Source: Jannaschia aquimarina
Lineage (GTDB): Bacteria; Pseudomonadota; Alphaproteobacteria; Rhodobacterales; Rhodobacteraceae
Assembly (NCBI RefSeq): GCF_000877395.1
Contig: NZ_JYFE01000012.1
Location: 1 to 40,383, forward strand
Direction: 5' to 3'
DNA: 40,383 bases
The position numbers and the translations under genes were made by a program. The number at the start of each line of letters is the position of its first letter. Positions within the stretch are counted from its first letter, which is position 1. A model generated the notes under the pieces. It saw only the letters and a list, made by a program, of their open reading frames with translations, did not search any database and was not told where the DNA came from. Of this stretch, positions 34,479-40,383 are shown one piece after another.

Positions 34479-35155
34479 TCCATCGCCTCCGCCACGATCT
34501 GCCGCTCGCGCGTGGCCAGCGTGCGGATCAACAGGTCCCACAGGCAGATCGCCAGCAGGATCGCCCCGGCCGACATGACAAGCTGCGGGATCCAGATCGG
34601 GGTGTAGGACCAGCCCGTACCACCCTCGAATTCCAGCCGGAAGGCCGAGATCAGCCAGTCCGGCAGCCGGTCCTGCCCTTGCGTGCGGTCATTCAGCATC
34701 TCTGACAGGATCGTCGCCTTGACGGCGAAGCGCGCGAAGTAGGTGGCCGTGACGGCGGCGACGAACAGGGCCGCGACATCCAGCCAGCGCGACAGGAACG
34801 GGTTGATGTTCAGGAAGATCGCCACCCGGATATGCGCCCCCCGCGTCATCGCGTAGGCCAGAGCGAAGAAGCTGGCCCCCGCCATCGCGTAGCCCGCGTA
34901 ATTGGTCGATCCGGGGAATGCCGTGCCGGTCCAGCGGGCGATCATCTGCGCCACGATCAGGCCCAGGATCGTCACGAGGAACAGGGCGGCCACCACGCCG
35001 CCCGCGACATAGATCGCGTCCAGCGCCCGCCAGACGGGCCGCATCGCCCGGGCCATGGCCGGCCCGGCGAAGGCGGCGGCCAGCGCCAGCACACTCGGCA
35101 GCACGAACAGCCAGACCCAGAGCGGCAGGCCCAGAAAGGGGGACCAGTCATTCAT
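34475..35155 (-). CDS. dctQ: TRAP transporter small permease (DctQ), with an extra N-terminal helix
   Basis: A 226-residue membrane protein, longer than the usual 160-180 residues. An additional N-terminal hydrophobic segment (about 8-33, LPLWVWLFVLPSVLALAAAF) precedes the four standard DctQ helices. The conserved part includes GSTNYAGYAMAGASFFALAYAMTRGAHIRVAIFL. The helix 2 to helix 3 loop is also extended (NDRTQGQDRLPDW). The ATG at 35155 is one choice; an in-frame GTG at 35182 would add nine residues. Neither has a good Shine-Dalgarno. It lies 199 bases after dctP, an unusually long gap for this operon. Confidence 0.87.
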   Translation of the reverse strand: MNDWSPFLGLPLWVWLFVLPSVLALAAAFAGPAMARAMRPVWRALDAIYVAGGVVAALFLVTILGLIVAQMIARWTGTAFPGSTNYAGYAMAGASFFALAYAMTRGAHIRVAIFLNINPFLSRWLDVAALFVAAVTATYFARFAVKATILSEMLNDRTQGQDRLPDWLISAFRLEFEGGTGWSYTPIWIPQLVMSAGAILLAICLWDLLIRTLATRERQIVAEAME

Positions 35156-35315
35156 CGGCGGGCGGTCCCATGCCTCGGGCACGGAACGGGGGCCGCGCGG
35201 GCCGAGCGACCGTATCCCTCGCCGTCATTCGCGGCATGGAACACGGCCGCGGGCATGCCGGTCCGATCTGCCGTCCGCAGGCCGCAACGCGCAGGTCCGA
35301 AGCCCTGACGCGGCA

Positions 35316-35348
35316 GGCCCCGGCCCGCAAGCCGGGCTGACCGGGGCC
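35316..35348 (-). other. Bulged hairpin between dctP and dctQ
   Basis: GGCCCCG (35316-35322) plus GCCCG (35323-35327) pair with CGGGC (35333-35337) and CGGGGCC (35342-35348). The loop is CAAGC, and TGAC (35338-35341) forms a 4-base bulge. On the minus strand it begins 6 bases after the dctP stop. It matches in position the hairpins of the other two TRAP operons. The remaining 160 bases to dctQ hold nothing I recognise. Confidence 0.55.
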
Positions 35349-35354
35349 GCACGC

Positions 35355-36323
35355 TCAGTTGCCTTCGTAGGCGTCGAGGATGGCCTGCCCGGTCTCTCCG
35401 GTCTCGGCCAGCCACTGCTCCTGCATCTTGGCGCCGATCGCGTCCAGTTCCTCAGCGAAGGTGCCGGAGGCATCGGTCACGGTCATGCCGTTCTTCTCCA
35501 GCTCGTCGAAGTAGAAATTCGTCAATTCCTCCGAGCGGGCCATGCAATCGGCGGCGGTCTCGTCGGCGGCGCGCTGGACCCCTTCCTTCACGCCGTCATC
35601 CAGCCCGTCCCAGACCGCCTTGTTCACCATCACGTAGTTGCGTGGCATCCAGGCGTTGACCTTGTAATAGTGGCTCAGATGCTCCCAGACCTTGCGGTCG
35701 TAGCCCGTGGCGCCGGACGAGATGAAGGCTTCGGCCACGCCCGTTGCAAGCGCCTGGGACAGCTCGGCCGCCTCGACCTGCACCGGCACCATGCCCAATT
35801 CCTCGGCGAAGGTGGCGGTGGCGGTGTTGTAGCTGCGGAACTTCAGCCCGGCCGTGTCCTCGGACGAGGCGACCTCCTTGTTGAAATAGAAGCCCTGTCC
35901 CGGCCACGGGCAGGTATAGAGCGTCACGAGGTTCTGGCCCTCCAGCTCTTCGGTCACGGCGTCGCGGGCGGCCTGCCACAGCGCCTCGTTCTGCTCGAAG
36001 GTGGTGGCGACGAAGGGCACGTTGTCCCAGGCGAACAGCGCGCTCTCGTTGGCATGGGCGCTCATCAGTCGCTCGCCGATGGGCACCTGCCCGGTCTGGA
36101 TCGCGCGCTTGATGTCGCCGCCGCCGAACAGGCTGCCGCCCGCATGGACGGTGATGTCGATGGCGCCGTCGGTGTACTCGCGGACCTTGTCGGCGAAGAC
36201 CACGCCCATCTCGGAATGGAAGTTCGAGGCCGCATAGGCCATCGGCATGTCCCAGGATTGGGCGTGCCCGTCGGCCAGCGCGGGCGTGGCGAAGGCCATC
36301 GCGGCGATCAGTGCGTGTCTCAT
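35355..36323 (-). CDS. dctP: TRAP transporter substrate-binding protein (DctP)
   Basis: A 322-residue periplasmic binding protein. The signal peptide ends near ALA-DG (about residue 18). The DctP core shows SNFHSEMGVVFADKVREYTDGAIDITVHAGGSLFGG, the carboxylate-binding arginine in TAGLKFRSYNTAT, and ELSQALATGVAEAFISSGATG. Its ATG overlaps the stop of the DadA-like gene as ATGA, and GGGAGAA is 7 bases upstream. Linkage to an amino-acid oxidoreductase and a racemase-family protein suggests an amino acid, D-amino acid or N-substituted amino acid as ligand. The exact substrate is unknown. Confidence 0.93.
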   Translation of the reverse strand: MRHALIAAMAFATPALADGHAQSWDMPMAYAASNFHSEMGVVFADKVREYTDGAIDITVHAGGSLFGGGDIKRAIQTGQVPIGERLMSAHANESALFAWDNVPFVATTFEQNEALWQAARDAVTEELEGQNLVTLYTCPWPGQGFYFNKEVASSEDTAGLKFRSYNTATATFAEELGMVPVQVEAAELSQALATGVAEAFISSGATGYDRKVWEHLSHYYKVNAWMPRNYVMVNKAVWDGLDDGVKEGVQRAADETAADCMARSEELTNFYFDELEKNGMTVTDASGTFAEELDAIGAKMQEQWLAETGETGQAILDAYEGN

Positions 36324-37552
36324 GTCTTTCTCCCTGAGTGTCTCTCGGGCGCGAATGCGGACCAGTCTTCGCCGGCCTCTTTCCCGATCATCCCGGCGAC
36401 GATGCGACCCGTCTTGGGGCCACCTGTCAACCCGACATGCTGGTGCCCGAAGGCGAGGAAGGCGCCCGATGCCTCTCCGATAAGCGGCAGGCTGTCCGCG
36501 GTGGCAGGGCGGTGACCCAGCCACTCGCGCTCTTCCTTCCAGGTCAGGTCGGGGAACAGCGCCGCGATCCTCCGGCGCAGCATGGTCAGCGGCGCGCGGC
36601 TGGCGGGGGCGCGCAGGCCACCGAACTCCACCACCCCGGCGCAGCGGATGCGGCCCTCCATTGCGTTCACGGCGAACTTGCCCTCGGCCACCATCATCGA
36701 ATCGCGCGGAAAGGCCGACGGCGCGACCAGCTCCACGTGATAGCCCCGCTCGGTCTCGAAGCGCAGCGCCCGCGCGCCCAGCTTGCGCGCCAAGGGCGCC
36801 GCCCAGGCCCCCAGCGCGATGACCACCGCGTCGCCTCCGACGCGCCCCGCGTCGGTCTCCAAGGCCGTGCACCGCCCGTCCTCCAGCACCACATCCGCGA
36901 CCGAGGCCCGTACGAAGTCGCCCCCCTCGGCCCGGAAATGATCGAAGAGCGCGGCGACATAGGCCCCTGGGTCGCTGATCCGCCCATGGTCCCGGCAAAC
37001 AACGACGCGGGCGAACCGTCCGCGCCAGAACGGATCGTCATAGGCGTCGCCCGCCACCTCCTCGAAGCGCACACCGGCATCGCGCCGGATCCCCCAGCCC
37101 CACTCGTCCGCCCGCCGCGCGGCGTCGGACCCGTAGCCGAAGGCGTAGTCATGGGGATGCACGAACCGCTCCGCCCCCGTGCCGCGCGCCAGATCCAGAT
37201 GCTGCGCCTGCGCGTCGCCCAGCAGCCGCGCCATCGCCCCCGCATAGTGGCGCACATGGGCCTCGGTCGCATGCCCCAGATACGCTCGCAGGAACCCCGC
37301 CAGCCGCGGCAGGTAGCCCCAGCGCAGAAACAGGGGCGACGACCGGTCCAGCAGCATCCCGGGCGCCCGCCGCGCCAGCCCCGGCACCGTCACCGGGATC
37401 ACCCCGCCCGCGGCCAGCACGCCCGCATTCCCGTGGCTCGCCTCCGCCGCCGGCCCGTCGCGATCCACCAGCGTCACGTCGTGCCCGGCGCGCTGGCACC
37501 AGATCGCCGTCGCCACGCCCACGATCCCCGCGCCTGCCACCACAACCCGCAT
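36320..37552 (-). CDS. FAD-dependent D-amino-acid oxidoreductase (DadA-like)
   Basis: A 410-residue flavoenzyme of the DAO superfamily. The N-terminal dinucleotide motif VVVAGAGIVGVATA (about 3-16) is followed by EASHGNAGVLAAGGVIPV, typical of DadA-like D-amino-acid dehydrogenases. The C-terminus has GHRPATADSLPLIGEA and GHQHVGLTGGPKTGRIVAGMI, the FAD-binding closing motif. It would oxidatively deaminate a D-amino acid or secondary amine to a 2-oxo acid, passing electrons to the respiratory chain. The ATG at 37552 has GGGGGAGG 7 bases upstream. It is the first gene of the TRAP/racemase operon and is divergent from mutS with only 52 bases between. Sarcosine-, glycine- or hydroxyproline-oxidase-type substrates remain possible. 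Confidence 0.9.
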   Translation of the reverse strand: MRVVVAGAGIVGVATAIWCQRAGHDVTLVDRDGPAAEASHGNAGVLAAGGVIPVTVPGLARRAPGMLLDRSSPLFLRWGYLPRLAGFLRAYLGHATEAHVRHYAGAMARLLGDAQAQHLDLARGTGAERFVHPHDYAFGYGSDAARRADEWGWGIRRDAGVRFEEVAGDAYDDPFWRGRFARVVVCRDHGRISDPGAYVAALFDHFRAEGGDFVRASVADVVLEDGRCTALETDAGRVGGDAVVIALGAWAAPLARKLGARALRFETERGYHVELVAPSAFPRDSMMVAEGKFAVNAMEGRIRCAGVVEFGGLRAPASRAPLTMLRRRIAALFPDLTWKEEREWLGHRPATADSLPLIGEASGAFLAFGHQHVGLTGGPKTGRIVAGMIGKEAGEDWSAFAPERHSGRKT

Positions 37553-37604
37553 GTGGACCTCCCCCTCGTGCCCGCCTACCAACCCCCACCGGAGGGAGTC
37601 GCCC

Positions 37605-40232
37605 ATGTCCGCCAAAGCGTCCGCCAAACCGGCCGTCACACCGATGATGGCCCAGTATCTCGAGATCAAGGCAGAGGCGGGCGATGCCCTGCTCTTCTAC
37701 CGCATGGGCGACTTTTACGAGCTGTTCTTCGACGATGCCGTGGCCGCGGCCGCGGCCCTCGACATCTCGCTGACCAAACGCGGAGAGCATCTGGGCCAGC
37801 CCATTCCCATGTGCGGCGTGCCCGTGCATTCGGCGGAAAGCTACCTGATGACGCTGATCCGCAAGGGCTTTCGCGTCGCCGTGGGCGAGCAACTCGAAAC
37901 CCCCGAACAGGCCAGGAAGCGTGGCGGCTCCAAGGCGGTGGTCGAGCGCGGCATCGTGCGCCTGGTCACGCCCGGCACGCTGACCGAGGATACGCTGCTG
38001 GATGCGCGGGCCCACAACTATCTCGCCGCCTTCGCCACGATCCGGGACGATTGCGCGCTGGCCTGGGCCGATATCTCGACCGGAGAGTTCCGGGTCGCGC
38101 CCTGTCCGGCCGTCCGCCTGGGGCCCGATCTGGCGCGCCTCGGCGTGCGCGAGGTGCTTCTGCCCGACGGCTCCGACCGCCGCGAGACGGTCGAGGAGGC
38201 GGGCGCACAGGTCACCGAACTGGCCCGCGCCTCATTCGACAGCGCCGGGGCCGAGGACCGGCTGACCCGCCTCTTCGGCGTCGCCTCGCTCGAGGCGTTC
38301 GGCACGTTCACCCGGCCGGAGGTCGCGGCGATGGGCGCGCTGATCGACTACGTGGACCTCACGCAGCGCGGCCAGCTGCCGCTCATGCGCCCGCCCCGGA
38401 GGGAGGCGGCGTCGGACCAGCTCCAGATCGACGCGGCCACGCGGCGCAACCTCGAACTGGTGCGCGGCGCGAGCGGGGGGCGCGAGGGCTCGCTGCTCTG
38501 GGCCATCGACCGGACGGTGACGGCGGGCGGCGCGCGCCTGCTGGAACGCCGCGTCGCCGCGCCGTCGACGCGGGTGGCGACGATCCGGGACAGGCTGGAC
38601 GCGGTGCAATGGGCGGTCGAGGATCCGATCCTCTCGGACGAGATCCGCGCCACGTTGCGCCGCTCGGCGGATATGGACCGCGCGCTGTCGCGTCTCTCGC
38701 TGGATCGGGGCGGCCCGCGCGACCTCGGCGCGATCCGCGCCGGGCTCGAGGCGGGGGCGGCCTTGGCCGAGCGCCTGGCCGATCCTCCGCTGGACCTGTC
38801 CGCACTGACCGCCGCGCCGGACTTGCGCGCCCTTCTGGTCCGCGCGCTGGTGGCCGAGCCGCCCGCCCGCCTCTCGGACGGGGGCGCGATCGCGGCGGGC
38901 TACGACGACGAACTCGACGAGGCTCGCACCCTGCGCGACGAAGGTCGCGGCGTGATCGCCTCGCTTCAGGCGAAATACGCCGAGGCGACGGGCATCGCCT
39001 CGCTCAAGGTCAAGCACAACAACGTGCTGGGCTACTTCGTGGAAACCACCGCGACCCACGAGGCGGCCATGCGCGAGCGGGCGGACACCTTCATCCACCG
39101 CCAGACGACGGCGAACCAGCTTCGCTGGACGACGGTGGAACTCTCGGATCTCGAAACCCGTATCCTGAACGCCGCCTCCCGCGCGGCCGACCTGGAGGCC
39201 CGCGCCTTCGCCGCCCTGCGCGACGCCGTCCTCGCGGCCGCGCCCGACCTCTTCGCCTGCGCCCGCGCGCTGGCCGAACTCGACGTGACCACGGCGCTTG
39301 CGGATCTGGCGCGCGGCCTCGACTGGTGCCGCCCCCGGATCGACGACAGCCGCGCCTTCGAGGTGACGGCCGGGCGCCATCCGGTCGTCGAACGGGCCCT
39401 GCGCGCCACGGGGCAGCCCTTCGTCGCCAATGACACCCGCCTGACCGCCGAGGAGGGCGCCGCGATCCGCCTTCTGACCGGACCGAACATGGCCGGCAAG
39501 TCGACCTGGCTGCGCCAGAACGCGCTGATCGCCGTGCTGGCGCAGATGGGCGCCTACGTCCCCGCGGCGGAGGCGCATATCGGAACGGTCAGCCAGCTCT
39601 TCAGCCGGGTCGGCGCGTCCGACGATCTGGCGCGGGGCCGCTCCACCTTCATGGTCGAGATGGTCGAGACGGCGGCCATCCTGAACCAGGCCGACGACCG
39701 CGCGCTCGTGATCCTGGACGAGATCGGGCGCGGCACGGCCACTTATGACGGCCTCTCGATCGCGTGGGCGACGCTCGAACACCTGCACGACGTGAACCGG
39801 TGCCGGGCGCTCTTCGCGACCCATTACCACGAGATGACGGCCCTGGCCGCGCGCCTGCCGGGGGTCGAGAACCGCACCGTCGCGGTCAAGGAATGGGATG
39901 GCGACGTCATCTTCCTGCACGAGGTCCGCGATGGCGCCGCCGACCGCTCCTACGGGGTACAGGTGGCCAAGCTCGCCGGCCTTCCGCCCGCCGTCGTCGC
40001 CCGCGCCCGCGAAGTGCTGGACGCGCTCGAGTCGGGCGAACAGGGGACCCGGCCCAAGGCGCTGATCGACGATTTGCCCCTCTTCAGCGCCGCATCCGCG
40101 CCCCCGCCCGCGCCCGCTCCTGCAAAGGAGGGCGCCGTCGAGACCCGCCTCCGCGACATCCTCCCAGACGAGCTCACCCCCCGCGAAGCGCTCGACCTGA
40201 TCTACGAGCTCCGCCGCCTCGCCGATCCCTGA
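37605..40232 (+). CDS. mutS: DNA mismatch repair ATPase MutS
   Basis: MutS recognises mispairs and small loops and starts methyl- or nick-directed repair with MutL. The 875-residue chain is full length. Domain I carries the mismatch-reading motif GDFYELF with Phe37 and Glu39. The connector, lever and clamp domains follow (NVLGYFVE, HRQTTANQLRWTT at about 470-510). The ATPase has Walker A GPNMAGKST (626-634), Walker B VILDEIGRGTATYDG with Asp705/Glu706, and FATHYHEM. A Pro/Ala-rich linker leads to the C-terminal tail (ILPDELTPREALDLIYELRRL) used for tetramerisation in homologues. The ATG at 37605 has GGAGGGAG 6 bases upstream. An upstream in-frame ATG at 37551 would add 18 residues overlapping the divergent gene and is rejected. 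Confidence 0.98.
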   Translation: MSAKASAKPAVTPMMAQYLEIKAEAGDALLFYRMGDFYELFFDDAVAAAAALDISLTKRGEHLGQPIPMCGVPVHSAESYLMTLIRKGFRVAVGEQLETPEQARKRGGSKAVVERGIVRLVTPGTLTEDTLLDARAHNYLAAFATIRDDCALAWADISTGEFRVAPCPAVRLGPDLARLGVREVLLPDGSDRRETVEEAGAQVTELARASFDSAGAEDRLTRLFGVASLEAFGTFTRPEVAAMGALIDYVDLTQRGQLPLMRPPRREAASDQLQIDAATRRNLELVRGASGGREGSLLWAIDRTVTAGGARLLERRVAAPSTRVATIRDRLDAVQWAVEDPILSDEIRATLRRSADMDRALSRLSLDRGGPRDLGAIRAGLEAGAALAERLADPPLDLSALTAAPDLRALLVRALVAEPPARLSDGGAIAAGYDDELDEARTLRDEGRGVIASLQAKYAEATGIASLKVKHNNVLGYFVETTATHEAAMRERADTFIHRQTTANQLRWTTVELSDLETRILNAASRAADLEARAFAALRDAVLAAAPDLFACARALAELDVTTALADLARGLDWCRPRIDDSRAFEVTAGRHPVVERALRATGQPFVANDTRLTAEEGAAIRLLTGPNMAGKSTWLRQNALIAVLAQMGAYVPAAEAHIGTVSQLFSRVGASDDLARGRSTFMVEMVETAAILNQADDRALVILDEIGRGTATYDGLSIAWATLEHLHDVNRCRALFATHYHEMTALAARLPGVENRTVAVKEWDGDVIFLHEVRDGAADRSYGVQVAKLAGLPPAVVARAREVLDALESGEQGTRPKALIDDLPLFSAASAPPPAPAPAKEGAVETRLRDILPDELTPREALDLIYELRRLADP

Positions 40233-40289
40233 ACTCTGCGCCGGAGGGGTATCGATCCGCGCGACCATCCCGACCTCTCTGCTGACCTC

Positions 40290-40306
40290 CTCGAGACACG
40301 CTCGAG
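40290..40306. terminator. Possible small hairpin downstream of mutS
   Basis: CTCGAG (40290-40295) and CTCGAG (40301-40306), each self-complementary, can pair around ACACG. This is 57 bases after the mutS stop. The stem is only 6 bp and lacks a T-run, so it is a weak terminator candidate. Confidence 0.3.
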
Positions 40307-40338
40307 CCGATCACGCCCCCCCACTTTCTCTGCTTTCC

Positions 40339-40372
40339 AAATATCCCAGGGGTCTGGGGGCAGAGCCCCCAG
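40339..40372 (+). repeat. Palindromic repeat element downstream of mutS
   Basis: AAATATCCC (40339-40347) is followed 6 bases later by a perfect hairpin, CTGGGGGC (40354-40361) and GCCCCCAG (40365-40372) around AGA. The order and spacing match the element inside xdhA (5691-5742). The element may double as the mutS terminator. I recall similar AAATATCCC-plus-GC-hairpin elements as common intergenic repeats in Rhodobacterales, but only these two copies are visible here. Confidence 0.55.
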
Positions 40373-40383
40373 CCGGGTCGAAG

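Noticed and set aside
36338-39433. A 1031-codon plus-strand frame across the DadA-like gene and mutS
   Set aside because: It runs antisense to one recognised gene and out of frame in another, and its product is Arg/Pro-rich with no domain.

Overview
The window is GC-rich, densely packed alphaproteobacterial chromosome, most likely from the Rhodobacteraceae. This is inferred from the XdhA/XdhB split, three TRAP transporters in tandem, protein character and codon use. It holds 25 protein-coding genes. I saw no tRNA, rRNA, CRISPR array, transposase or phage gene, and no gene-free stretch longer than 225 bases.

Left block (1-6229, minus strand). A 182-base repeat-rich noncoding edge is followed by a sugar/nucleoside-type ABC ATPase and xdhC, xdhB and xdhA. 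In transcription order (xdhA, xdhB, xdhC, ATPase) they form a xanthine/hypoxanthine oxidation operon with a probable purine-type uptake ATPase. xdhA carries what looks like an in-frame copy of a palindromic dispersed repeat, in the linker between its iron-sulfur and FAD domains.

Middle (6454-16735). dnaE (replicative polymerase alpha subunit) is divergent from xdhA and converges on an orphan peptide-type ABC binding protein across a bidirectional hairpin. Next is a TetR regulator divergent from a two-gene RND efflux operon (adaptor plus inner-membrane pump). The shared 86-base control region has a nested dyad overlapping both predicted promoters.

Right block (16740-37552, minus strand). Eighteen genes in a row point left. 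In transcription order: (i) a DadA-like D-amino-acid oxidoreductase, a DctPQM TRAP transporter and an Asp/Glu-racemase-family protein; (ii) a TAXI-type TRAP system (binding protein plus fused DctQM); (iii) a third TRAP system (DctP, DctQ, DctM) joined to an IclR regulator and a beta-oxidation operon: fused hydratase/dehydrogenase, thiolase, two paired acyl-CoA dehydrogenases, hotdog thioesterase, CoA ligase and glutaryl-CoA dehydrogenase. Set (iii) has the gene content of the pim (pimelate) pathway plus the enzyme that consumes its C5 product. It reads as import, activation and complete breakdown of odd-chain dicarboxylates. The palindrome upstream of the dctP of set (iii) recurs in front of the beta-oxidation genes, so one IclR protein may control both.

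Right edge. mutS is divergent from the DadA-like gene with only 52 bases between them. After it lies a second palindromic element resembling the one inside xdhA.

Most neighbouring genes overlap by ATGA or abut, indicating translational coupling. In all three TRAP operons a GC-rich hairpin follows the binding-protein gene, as expected if binding protein is made in excess of membrane subunits.
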